This document shows, one piece after another, positions 25,319 to 33,313 of a stretch of DNA of 64,000 nucleotides. The position numbers and the translations under genes were made by a program. This DNA comes from Hymenobacter caeli (GTDB taxonomy: Bacteria > Bacteroidota > Bacteroidia > Cytophagales > Hymenobacteraceae). The notes below the pieces were generated by a model. It saw only the letters and a list, made by a program, of their open reading frames with translations, made no database searches and was not told the DNA's origin. Position 1 is the stretch's first letter. Every line of letters starts with the position of its first letter. Location of the stretch: positions 142,772 through 206,771 of the forward strand of contig NZ_JABSNP010000008.1 in assembly GCF_013294115.1 (NCBI RefSeq), written 5' to 3'.

Positions 25319-27052
25319 CTACGCCGCCCGCCCCAGCCGCGAGTGCTTGTAGCCGTAGCCGAAGTACACCACCAGCCCAATCAGCAGCCACACGAAGAAC
25401 AGCGCCCAGTTGCTGATGCCGAGCTGCGTCATCAGGTACAGGTTGATGAGCAGGCCCAGGGTGGGCAGCAGCGAGAGGCTTTTCTGGAACGACACCACCG
25501 CCAGGCCCCCGCAAAACAGCAGGAACACGAGCATGGGAATCTGGTGGCGGAAGCCCTCGTAGCCGTCGCCGAAGCTGGCCAGGTGGGCGAAGGCGCGCAC
25601 CTCGGCCTGGTTGTAGCGCCAGAGCAGGGCCCCGCCGATGACCAAGACGGTTATCACCAGCCACTTGCCGTTGATGTACGGCACCGTGAAGCGGGCCTCG
25701 GAGCGGCCGTAGGGGTCGATGATGAGGATGCCGCCGCAGACCAGCGCGAAGGCAAACAGGGTGCCGATGCTGGTGAGGTCCACCACCAAATCCATGTTGA
25801 GCACCAGGGCCGGCACGCCCACGAAAATGCCCGTGACGATGGTGGCGAACGAGGGCGTGTGGAAGCGCGGGTGGATGCGGGTGAACACCTGGGGCAGCAG
25901 GCCGTCGCGGGCCATCGTGAGCCAGATGCGCGGCTGCCCCAGCTGGAACACCAGCAGCACCGAGGCCATGGCGAACACGGCGCTCACCGCCACCAGGCCC
26001 GAAAGGCGCGGCAGCCCCACCCGGGCAAACACGAACGAGAGCGGGTCGCCCACGCCCAGCTCCTTGTACGACACCATGCCGGTGAGCACCAGCGTGATGA
26101 CCACGTACAGCACCGTGCAGATGATGAGGGCGTACATCATGGCCTTGGGCAGGTCGCGCTGCGGGTTGTTGCACTCCTCGGCCGTCGTCGAAATGGCGTC
26201 GAAGCCGATGTAGGCGAAGAACACCGCCGACACGCCCTTGAGCACGCCGCCCACCCCGTGGGGCGCAAACGGGTGCCAGTTGACCGGCTGGATATAGAAG
26301 GCCCCCACGGCAATGACCACGGCCACCACCACCAGCTTCAGCGCCACCAGGATGTTAGAAGCATTTTTGCTCTCCTTGATGCCCACGTACACGAGGCAGG
26401 TGATGAGCACCGTGATGCCGAAGGCCGGCAGGTCGGCCACGAAGTGCCAGTCGCCGAAGAGCACGGGGGCCGCGTTCCAGATTTTGTAGCCCTCGAGCTG
26501 GGCCGCCGTGGCCTGGGCCAGCGGCTGGTGGGCTTCCCTGATTTTGACGACGGCCTCGTAGCCCTGGTAGGCCCCCTGGGCCCCCGTGCTGAGGTAGGCC
26601 GGGATGTGCAGCCCGATGCCGTCCAGAAGCCCGGTGAAATAGTCGGACCAGGAGATGGCCACCACGATGTTGCCCACCGCGTACTCCATAATCAGGGCCC
26701 AGCCGATAATCCAGGCCGCCAGCTCGCCAAACGAGGCGTAGGCGTAGGTGTAGGCCGAGCCGCTGACCGGGATGGTGGCCGCGAACTGGGCGTAGCACAG
26801 CGCCGAAAACGCGCAGGCCACCGCCGTGAACACGAACAGCAGCGACACCGCGGGGCCCCCGTCGAGGCTGGCCTTGCCAATGGTGCTGAAAATGCCCGCC
26901 CCGATGATGGCCGCGATGCCCAGGGCCGTGAGGTCGCGCACGGTGAGGTGGCGCTCCAGGCCCCCGCCGGGGCCGTCGTGGTCGGCCGGCGGGTTTTGGA
27001 GGATGGATTCGACGGTTTTGCGGCGGAAGAGAGAAGTGGTGGCGGGAGGCAT
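25319..27052 (-). CDS. APC-superfamily amino acid permease
   Basis: A 577-residue inner-membrane protein with about 12-14 hydrophobic helices. The substrate signature LGIAAIIGAGIFSTIGKAS opens the first helix, and GVSAVFFAYIGFDAISTTAE and NNPQRDLPKAMM are typical of the cationic amino acid transporter (CAT/YfnA-like) branch. These import amino acids by proton symport. It ends in a short positively charged tail (YKHSRLGRAA). The ATG at 27052 is chosen over an extension at 27079 that lacks family similarity. Confidence 0.92.
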   Translation of the reverse strand: MPPATTSLFRRKTVESILQNPPADHDGPGGGLERHLTVRDLTALGIAAIIGAGIFSTIGKASLDGGPAVSLLFVFTAVACAFSALCYAQFAATIPVSGSAYTYAYASFGELAAWIIGWALIMEYAVGNIVVAISWSDYFTGLLDGIGLHIPAYLSTGAQGAYQGYEAVVKIREAHQPLAQATAAQLEGYKIWNAAPVLFGDWHFVADLPAFGITVLITCLVYVGIKESKNASNILVALKLVVVAVVIAVGAFYIQPVNWHPFAPHGVGGVLKGVSAVFFAYIGFDAISTTAEECNNPQRDLPKAMMYALIICTVLYVVITLVLTGMVSYKELGVGDPLSFVFARVGLPRLSGLVAVSAVFAMASVLLVFQLGQPRIWLTMARDGLLPQVFTRIHPRFHTPSFATIVTGIFVGVPALVLNMDLVVDLTSIGTLFAFALVCGGILIIDPYGRSEARFTVPYINGKWLVITVLVIGGALLWRYNQAEVRAFAHLASFGDGYEGFRHQIPMLVFLLFCGGLAVVSFQKSLSLLPTLGLLINLYLMTQLGISNWALFFVWLLIGLVVYFGYGYKHSRLGRAA

Positions 27053-27165
27053 TCGGCCGGGAAAAAGTTGGACTAGCAAAGTAGTAAGCGGGCAAGTTAC
27101 GGCCCGGCCGTGTGCAATTTGGCCCGGCGCGGCATCAAGGCCAAAACCACCCTAACTTTCCTCCC

Positions 27166-27915
27166 ATGGCCCCGCGCTCCACCTCTGTTCACATCCCCCG
27201 GCCCTGCGCCCAAAGCTGGGCCGCCATGACGCCCCAGGGCCCCGGCCGCCACTGCGCCGCCTGCCAAAAAACGGTGGTGGACTTCACCCAAAAAACCGAC
27301 GCCGAGATTTTAGCGGCGCTGACGCGGGCCGCCGGCGGCACCTGCGGGCGCTTCCGCGCCGAGCAGCTAGCGCGGCCGCTGCTGCCGCTAGTTGCCCAGG
27401 GCCCCAGCCGCTGGCGGGTCTGGCTGGCGGCCGCCGTGGCGGTGTGGGGCCTGCGGGAAGGTGCGGGGGCCCCGGCCAAGGCGCAAGTAACCACGGAGCT
27501 ACGGCCACTTGGGGCCCCAGCGACGCAGTTCGACAGTAACCAGCTGCAAAAGAAGGTATTGGTTGAAGGCAAAATAACTGATGGCTCTACCCACGAGGGA
27601 CTGCCAGGCGCGACCGTTTCGTTGAAAGGCACAAACATTTGGTGTTCAACCAAAGCAGACGGTACCTTTCAATTGACTGTGCCAGAAGAATATGCGGAAT
27701 CTGCTTCCTTGGCCGTGATTGTTTCTTTTGTTGGCTATGAAACGCAGCAAGTAGCGGTTACTGCGAAAACTGGCGTACCAGTTGTTGAGGTGGCGCTTGC
27801 CCTTAACGTTACGTTTCTGGGGGGACCTGAGCTCATCCTACCTCTTTCCAATCCCTGGCCCTGGCATCCGCGCCGCTTCTATAACTGGCTCGCCCGTCCC
27901 TTTCGCCGGGGCTAA
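27166..27915 (+). CDS. Carboxypeptidase-like regulatory domain protein with N-terminal Cys module
   Basis: A 249-residue protein. The first ~70 residues form a Cys-rich module seen in many Bacteroidota proteins (PRPCAQSWAAMTPQGPGRHC, then CQKTVVDFT and GGTCGRF). Next comes one membrane helix (WRVWLAAAVAVWGLREGAGA), then a carboxypeptidase-like regulatory (beta-sandwich) domain (VLVEGKITDGSTHEGLPGAT, ending VVEVALALNV). The tail is short and basic. The DNA from about 27540 is less GC-rich than the first half. TAACTTTC just upstream is one base off the -7 consensus. Function unknown. A shortened paralogue follows 26 bases downstream. Confidence 0.75.
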   Translation: MAPRSTSVHIPRPCAQSWAAMTPQGPGRHCAACQKTVVDFTQKTDAEILAALTRAAGGTCGRFRAEQLARPLLPLVAQGPSRWRVWLAAAVAVWGLREGAGAPAKAQVTTELRPLGAPATQFDSNQLQKKVLVEGKITDGSTHEGLPGATVSLKGTNIWCSTKADGTFQLTVPEEYAESASLAVIVSFVGYETQQVAVTAKTGVPVVEVALALNVTFLGGPELILPLSNPWPWHPRRFYNWLARPFRRG

Positions 27916-27941
27916 ACCAGTAATTGTTAGTCCTATTCATC

Positions 27942-28436
27942 ATGCTCTCCACTTGCATCAACTTTCCGCGGCTCCACCCCACCAACTGGGCCGCTGTGCT
28001 GCCCAAGGGACCCGGCCGCTGGCGGACCTGGTTGGTAGCTGCCGTGATAGTGTGGGGTTTACGGGAGGGCGTGGGGGCTCCAGCGATAGCACAGGCACCT
28101 ACTTTTGGGACGGATAGCTTACTCATCAGCGGAATCGTCCGTAACCGAACAGGCCGCCGTCAACCCCATGCGCGGGTTCGGGTATTGCATCATTCAATCA
28201 CGGCCTACGGCCCATCGCGGCGCGTTGCCTCTGCCTTAACTGACCAGCAGGGTTTCTTTTCGTTCAGGATTTGTTCTGCCGAGATGGCTGATACTTTGCT
28301 TCTACAAGTGTCTTGCAGCGCAACTCCTAAAAATATCAACTACTTCTTTAGCGCAGAGAAACTCATCGATGCTACTCGTAAAAAACCATATGCCATTTGG
28401 TTAGAAAAAAGGCGCATCTACCCTAAAACACGGTAA
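27942..28436 (+). CDS. Shortened paralogue of the preceding regulatory-domain protein
   Basis: A 164-residue protein whose first part repeats the upstream neighbour: TNWAAVLPKGPGRWRTWL and VWGLREGVGAPAIAQAP correspond to its SWAAMTPQGPGR and WGLREGAGAPAKAQ segments. The Cys-rich module between two similar Gly-Pro-x-Arg sequences is missing. The C-terminal domain is a divergent beta-rich region (DSLLISGIVRNRTGRRQPHA). With the Cys module lost and only a membrane helix plus a short domain left, it may be a decaying copy, but the frame is intact. The ATG at 27942 is the best start. Confidence 0.6.
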   Translation: MLSTCINFPRLHPTNWAAVLPKGPGRWRTWLVAAVIVWGLREGVGAPAIAQAPTFGTDSLLISGIVRNRTGRRQPHARVRVLHHSITAYGPSRRVASALTDQQGFFSFRICSAEMADTLLLQVSCSATPKNINYFFSAEKLIDATRKKPYAIWLEKRRIYPKTR

Positions 28437-28535
28437 TGGTATTTCAAATCTGAGCATTGCTCATACATAAGGCATTAATACCCTTGTTGGTTGCAGAGGC
28501 AAACTTTTCCGCCCCAAAAAGCCTTTTCCTGGGGT

Positions 28536-29648
28536 ATGAAATTTCTGCCTTTTGCCCTGGGCCTGCTGCTGGCTACGTCCTGCGCCACGTTCAAGCCCAC
28601 GCCCACCACGCGCTTCAACCCCACTGCCACCCGCGCCGAGCTGCCCCACGAGGAGGCTCCGCACCCCAAAAACTCCCTGGAGTGGTGGTACCTCACCGGC
28701 CACCTCACCGACCAGGCCAGCGGCGAGCAGTTCGGAGTGGAGTACGTGTTTTTCCACTTCAACCTGAAGGACGGCAAGGACGACTACCAGCTGGTGAACA
28801 TGGCCCTGACCGACCCGCAGGGCCAGCAGTTCCGCTACGACTACAAGCTGGGCAAGCTGCCGCGCCTGCTCACCGACTCGCTGCCCGTGCACCTGCGCGA
28901 ACACAAAGGCCGCGAGGTCTGGAAATTCGACGGCCAGGAAGGCAGCTACCGCCTGCAAGCGGCCTTCACCGGCAAGCAAAACGCCGGCTACGCCTTGGAT
29001 TTGGCCACTACGCCCGCCAAGGGCGTGGTGCTGCACAGCGGCACGGGCTACGAAAACTACGGCCAGGGCATCACGGCCGGCTACTACTCCTACCCGCGCC
29101 TGGCCACCACCGGCACCGTCACGGTGGCCGGCAAAACCCACCGGGTAACCGGCGAGCTGTGGTACGACCGGCAGTGGAACTGCACCAGCATCGTGAGCAA
29201 GGGCGTGGGCTGGGACTGGCTCGCCATCCAGCTCGACCAGCCCCGCGAGGAGTTGATGCTGAACACGCTGCGCAACTCCGAAACCGGCCAAACCCTCAAC
29301 AACGGCACCTTCAGCCCGGCCGACGGCCAGAACCTGCACCTCACGGGCCCCGACTTTACGCTGACGCCCCTCACGTACTGGACCAGCCCGAAGTCGAAGA
29401 GGAAGTACCCCGCCAAGTGGCGCGTGCAGGTGCCCGGCCAGGGCTACGACCTCACCGTGGAGCCCCTCGTGCCCAACCAGGAGCTGGGCCTGCGCTTCTT
29501 CCACGCCTTCACCATGTACTACTGGGAGGGCATGTGCCGCGTCACCGGCACCCACCGCGGCCAGCCCGTCACGGGCAAGGCCTACGTGGAAATCACGAAC
29601 CGGAGCGGGGCGGAGGCCCGCCCCGGGGCCAGCGCGGCCGCCCGGTAG
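28536..29648 (+). CDS. CrtC/AttH lipocalin-like lipoprotein
   Basis: A 370-residue lipoprotein (signal MKFLPFALGLLLATSC, Cys16 lipidated). The mature part has the two lipocalin-like barrels of the hydroxyneurosporene synthase (CrtC)/AttH family: HPKNSLEWWYLTGHLTDQ, GVEYVFFHFNLKD, GELWYDRQWNCT and GWDWLAIQLDQPREE. Relatives include carotenoid 1,2-hydratase and unknown secreted lipocalins; no carotenoid genes are adjacent, so the substrate is open. It converges with the kinase gene, with only 12 bases between stops. The start at 28536 gives a proper lipoprotein signal. Confidence 0.85.
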   Translation: MKFLPFALGLLLATSCATFKPTPTTRFNPTATRAELPHEEAPHPKNSLEWWYLTGHLTDQASGEQFGVEYVFFHFNLKDGKDDYQLVNMALTDPQGQQFRYDYKLGKLPRLLTDSLPVHLREHKGREVWKFDGQEGSYRLQAAFTGKQNAGYALDLATTPAKGVVLHSGTGYENYGQGITAGYYSYPRLATTGTVTVAGKTHRVTGELWYDRQWNCTSIVSKGVGWDWLAIQLDQPREELMLNTLRNSETGQTLNNGTFSPADGQNLHLTGPDFTLTPLTYWTSPKSKRKYPAKWRVQVPGQGYDLTVEPLVPNQELGLRFFHAFTMYYWEGMCRVTGTHRGQPVTGKAYVEITNRSGAEARPGASAAAR

Positions 29649-29660
29649 CGGCTCCGGGCC

Positions 29661-30869
29661 CTACTGGTTGAGCACGATGCGGAAGGTGGTGCCGCGGCCC
29701 AGCTCGCTCCACTTCACGAAAAGCTGGCCTTCGTGGTAGTTTTCGATGATGCGCTTGGCCAGAGCCAGGCCCAGGCCCCAGCCGCGGCGCTTGGTGGTGA
29801 AACCGGGCAGGAACACGCTCTGGAGCTTGTTTTTGGCGATGCCCTTGCCCGTATCGGTGATGTCGATGGCCACCTGGCGCGACGCCGCCGCGCGGCGGTA
29901 CCAGCTGCGGCGCACCCGCACCCGGCGCAGGTGCAGCGTGATGGAGCCGCGGCCTTCCATGGCGTCCACGGCGTTTTTGCAGATGTTTTCCACCACCCAG
30001 TCGAAGAGCGGCACGTTCACGCGGGCGGGGGTGTCGAGCGGCAGGTCGCTTTCGATGGCAAATTTCACCTTGCGCGACACCCGGCTTTCGAGGTAGGCAA
30101 TGGCGTTGCGGGTCACTTGCAGCAGGTTTTCGTCGTTGAGCACCGGCACCGAGCCGATGTTGGAAAACCGCTCGGTGATGATTTCCAGCCGCCGGATGTC
30201 CTTGCCCAGCTCCTCGATGATGGGCTCGTTGGCGAATCGCTCCGACTCGCGCAAGTAGCTCTGCCAGCCCACCAGGCTGCTCAGGGGCGTGCCCAGCTGG
30301 TGGGCCGTTTCCTTGGCCAGGCCCACCCACACGCGGTTTTGCTCGGCCCGGCGCGAGTAGCTGAACGAGAAGTAGGCCATCACCGCCAGCGAGCCAATCA
30401 CGCCCAGCTGCACCAGCGGGTAGGTGCGCAGCTGGGCCAGCAGGTGCGAGTCGTTGTAGTAGATGTATGTGCGGGCCCCGGCCGCGTACTCCACCACGAT
30501 GGGCGGGTGGCGCTCCTTCATCAGCGCCAGCTCGTGGCGCAGGCGGGCCACCGAGTCGGCCAGGGGCAGGTGGGGCGGCATGTCCACGTTTTTCGACCCC
30601 TCCACCGTGCCCGCCTCGTTGGTGAAGATGACGGGAATGGTCTTGTTGACGTTGATAATCTGGGCCTGCACGAAGAGAAGGCCGCTCTCTTCCTCCGTGT
30701 TCACAATGAAGCGCTGGGCCTTGGCGTACAGCTCAATCTGCTCCTGCTCGCGCCGGGCCACCTGCCGCACCAGGATGTTGGTGTACACCACGGTGCTGGC
30801 CCCGATGAGCAGGGCCAGCACCGCCACCAGAATTTTGCCGCGGGACTTTTGGTCGTAAATCGGAATCAT
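29661..30869 (-). CDS. Membrane-bound sensor histidine kinase
   Basis: A 402-residue kinase. An N-terminal helix (ILVAVLALLIGASTVVYTNI) and a second one (LGVIGSLAVMAYFSFSYS) enclose a ~115-residue periplasmic sensor. The His box LAKETAHQLGTPLSSLVGW (about residue 187) is the QLGTP variant typical of a Bacteroidota kinase group. The ATPase domain has VVENICKNAVDAMEG, DITDTGKGIAKNKLQ and RRGWGLGLALAKRI. No regulator is adjacent. The start MIPIYDQK at 30869 is used; the codon further upstream is TTG. An inverted repeat lies between it and dusB. Confidence 0.92.
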   Translation of the reverse strand: MIPIYDQKSRGKILVAVLALLIGASTVVYTNILVRQVARREQEQIELYAKAQRFIVNTEEESGLLFVQAQIINVNKTIPVIFTNEAGTVEGSKNVDMPPHLPLADSVARLRHELALMKERHPPIVVEYAAGARTYIYYNDSHLLAQLRTYPLVQLGVIGSLAVMAYFSFSYSRRAEQNRVWVGLAKETAHQLGTPLSSLVGWQSYLRESERFANEPIIEELGKDIRRLEIITERFSNIGSVPVLNDENLLQVTRNAIAYLESRVSRKVKFAIESDLPLDTPARVNVPLFDWVVENICKNAVDAMEGRGSITLHLRRVRVRRSWYRRAAASRQVAIDITDTGKGIAKNKLQSVFLPGFTTKRRGWGLGLALAKRIIENYHEGQLFVKWSELGRGTTFRIVLNQ

Positions 30870-30901
30870 GCGGGGCAAAATACGGTGCGGGAAGAACGGC
30901 G

Positions 30902-31034
30902 CGGGCTGCCGGCTTTTTCGCCGGCTGCCCGCTAATCGCTGAATCGGCGGAAAATCATCGGGCTGCTATCGAAGCCCCAACTGCCCTTGGGGCCCTGGCG
31001 ATTACCGGGCAGCCGCCGAAAAGCCGGCAGCCCG
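30902..31034. repeat. Imperfect inverted repeat (~38 bp arms) between dusB and the kinase
   Basis: Arms 30902-30939 and 30998-31034 are reverse complements with a few mismatches and one gap; each contains GGGCTGCCGGC and its mirror. The loop holds a further hairpin-like segment. The element starts 32 bases upstream of the kinase ATG and ends 5 bases before the dusB stop, so it fills this spacer. On the minus strand it could act as the dusB terminator, although the only T-run is inside the arm. Confidence 0.8.
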
Positions 31035-31039
31035 GCCCC

Positions 31040-32032
31040 CTACCCCACCAGCACGGCCTCGCTGGCGGCAATTTCGGCCATAATTTCCTGCACCGCTTCG
31101 GGCGTTTCGGCGTCCACGAGGCGGGTGCGCCAAGCCTTGGCCCCGTCCAGGCCCCGGAAGTAGTGGGCGTAGTGGCGGCGCATCTCGAACACGCCGGCCC
31201 GGGGCCCCTTCCACTCCACACTTTTATCGAAGTGCATCCGGCACATGGCCACCCGCTCTTCCAGGGTGGGCGGGGCCAGCCGCTGGCCGGTGGCCACGTA
31301 GTGCTTGATTTCGCGGAAAATCCAGGGGTAGCCGATGCTGGCGCGGCCCACCATCACGCCGTCCACGCCGTAGCGGGTTTTGTACTCCAGGGCCTTTTCG
31401 GGCGAGGTGATGTCGCCGTTGCCGAAGATGGGGATGTGGATGCGCGGGTTGTCCTTGATGCGGGCAATGAGCCGCCAGTCGGCCTCGCCCTTGTACAGCT
31501 GCACCCGCGTGCGGCCGTGCACGGTGAGGGCCGCAATGCCGATGTCCTGCAACCGCTCGGCCACGTCCTCCACGTTTTTGGTGCCCTCGTCCCAGCCCAG
31601 GCGGGTTTTCACGGTCACGGGCAGGTGGGTGTTGTGGATGACGGCGGCCGTCATGGCCACCATCTTGGGCACGTCGCGCAGCAGGGCCGCGCCCGCGCCC
31701 CGGCAGGCCACCTGCTTCACCGGGCAGCCGTAATTAATATCAATCAGGTCGGGCCCGGCTTCGGTGCTGATGGCCGCGCACTCGCCCATCGTTTCCACGT
31801 CGGAGCCGAAGAGCTGAATGCCGATGGGCCGCTCGTAGTCGAACACGTCCAGCTTCTGCCGGCTCTTCGCCGCCGCCCGAATCAGGCCCTCCGACGAGAT
31901 GAACTCGGTGTACATCAGGTCGGCCCCGTTGGCCTTGCACACGGCGCGGAAGGGCGGGTCGCTCACGTCCTCCATCGGGGCAAGCAAGAGCGGAAAGTCG
32001 GGGAGCTGGATGTTGGGACCTATGTTGACCAC
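31040..32032 (-). CDS. dusB: tRNA-dihydrouridine synthase
   Basis: A 330-residue FMN enzyme of the DusB type, reducing uridines in the tRNA D loop. Motifs are LLLAPMEDVSDPPFRAVC (flavin), DINYGCPVKQVACRGAGAAL (catalytic Cys), TVKTRLGWDEG, VHGRTRVQLYKG and IPIFGNGDITSPEKALEY. The only possible start before the conserved core is GTG at 32032; the first ATG would fall inside the core. That GTG and the bases upstream lie in the left arm of an inverted repeat (32025-32257). Confidence 0.93.
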   Translation of the reverse strand: MVNIGPNIQLPDFPLLLAPMEDVSDPPFRAVCKANGADLMYTEFISSEGLIRAAAKSRQKLDVFDYERPIGIQLFGSDVETMGECAAISTEAGPDLIDINYGCPVKQVACRGAGAALLRDVPKMVAMTAAVIHNTHLPVTVKTRLGWDEGTKNVEDVAERLQDIGIAALTVHGRTRVQLYKGEADWRLIARIKDNPRIHIPIFGNGDITSPEKALEYKTRYGVDGVMVGRASIGYPWIFREIKHYVATGQRLAPPTLEERVAMCRMHFDKSVEWKGPRAGVFEMRRHYAHYFRGLDGAKAWRTRLVDAETPEAVQEIMAEIAASEAVLVG

Positions 32033-32257
32033 AGATTTAACGGATTTTTAGCGGATTTAACGGATTTTTTGGGGTTCCGCCCCGGCGTGCGGGCCCGGCA
32101 GGTGTGCGGGCCCGGCAATAACTGGGAATAAACGCGGATTATTACGGACTTAACGTCATTTACCGAACAGAAGCAGAACGGCCGGCGTGCGCCGCAAAGG
32201 AGCAGAGCCCCAAAAAATCCGTTAAATCCGTTAGAAATCCGTTAAATCTGTGGTCAA
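32025..32257. repeat. 50-bp inverted repeat with GGATTTAACGGATT words, no gene inside
   Basis: Arms 32025-32074 and 32208-32257 are reverse complements with only 2 mismatches in 50. Both carry GACCACAGATTTAACGG and a second GGATTTAACGGATT unit. The 133-base interior has no open frame of note. The left arm covers the GTG start codon of dusB, and the right arm ends 30 bases before the CPBP protease ATG. Its arms resemble those of the gene-carrying element at 36612-37250. Confidence 0.92.
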
Positions 32258-32287
32258 ATTTACGACTTCCCCAACTTGCCCCCGCCC

Positions 32288-33277
32288 ATGAAAGGTTTCC
32301 TCTCGCGCACCATGCACCCGCTGTTGCAGATACTGGTGGTGCTGGCGCTGGCCTTCGCCGGGCTGTGCCTGGGCAGTTTTGTGGCCCTGTTGGTGGCCAA
32401 GCTGTTGTACGGCACGTCGGTGGCCGCCTTCGGGCAGCTCGGCGCGGCCCCCGGCGGCCGCCCCCACGGCTGGGCCGTGCTGATGCTGTTGCAGGGCCTG
32501 TCGCTGGCCGGCGCGGGGGCCGGCGCGGCCCTGCTGCCGCGCGTGGTGGGCGTGCCGTGGGCCAGCTACTTCGCCCCGCGGCCCCTGGGCAGCGCCGCCT
32601 GGCCGCTGGGCGCGGGGGCCCTGGTGCTGCTGGTCATCCCCTGCATGTCGGTGCTGGTGGCCTGGAACGCGGGCGTGCATTTCCCGGCCTTCCTGCACGG
32701 CTTCGAAACGTGGGCCCGGGCCAGCGAAGACCAGGCCGCCGGCCTCACCAAGTTCCTCACGCAGCTCACCACCGGGGGCCGGCTGCTGGTGGCCGTGCTC
32801 GTTATCGGGGTGGTGCCGGCGGTGGCCGAGGAGCTGGTGTTTCGGGGCGTGGTGCAGCAGAACCTGGTGCGCTGGTTCGGCTCGCGGCACGCGGGCGTGT
32901 GGGCGGCGGCGGCCATTTTCAGCGCCATCCACTTCCAGTTCTTCGGCTTCGTGCCGCGCTTTGTGCTGGGCCTGGGCCTGGGCTACCTCTACGAGTGGAG
33001 CGGCAACATCGTGGTGCCGATGGCCGCCCACTTTACTAACAATGCCTTCCAGGTGGTGCTGCTCTACTTTGCGCAGCACGGGGCCTTTGGCTGGAGCACG
33101 GCCTTCGACCCCGACAGCACCGCCGCGCTGCCCTGGCCGCTGGCGCTGCTCTCGGCGGCCCTCACGGCCGGGCTGCTGTGGGTGCTGCACCAGCGCCTGC
33201 CCCTGGCCGCGCCCCGCCAGGCGCTCACCCTCACCAGCCGCGGCGTGGCGGCGGCCCCCAGCCAGCCCGTACCGTAA
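32288..33277 (+). CDS. CPBP-family intramembrane glutamic protease
   Basis: A 329-residue membrane protein with about eight hydrophobic helices. The Abi/CPBP motifs are all present: AVAEELVFRGVVQQNL (catalytic Glu-Glu and Arg), FSAIHFQFFGFVPRF (His) and AHFTNNAFQVV (His/Asn). Relatives cleave CAAX proteins or membrane substrates. The start MKGFLSRTMHPLL at 32288 is used rather than the TTG at 32276. It is followed 36 bases later by cdsA and probably cotranscribed with it. Confidence 0.92.
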   Translation: MKGFLSRTMHPLLQILVVLALAFAGLCLGSFVALLVAKLLYGTSVAAFGQLGAAPGGRPHGWAVLMLLQGLSLAGAGAGAALLPRVVGVPWASYFAPRPLGSAAWPLGAGALVLLVIPCMSVLVAWNAGVHFPAFLHGFETWARASEDQAAGLTKFLTQLTTGGRLLVAVLVIGVVPAVAEELVFRGVVQQNLVRWFGSRHAGVWAAAAIFSAIHFQFFGFVPRFVLGLGLGYLYEWSGNIVVPMAAHFTNNAFQVVLLYFAQHGAFGWSTAFDPDSTAALPWPLALLSAALTAGLLWVLHQRLPLAAPRQALTLTSRGVAAAPSQPVP

Positions 33278-33313
33278 TTTGGCGGCCCCTTCGCTCCTTT
33301 TCCGCCCCTGCTT

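Noticed and set aside
25343..27076. Plus-strand frame opposite the APC permease
   Set aside because: Composition rich in His, Gln, Arg and Val with no hydrophobic helices or motifs, while the minus strand encodes a complete permease.
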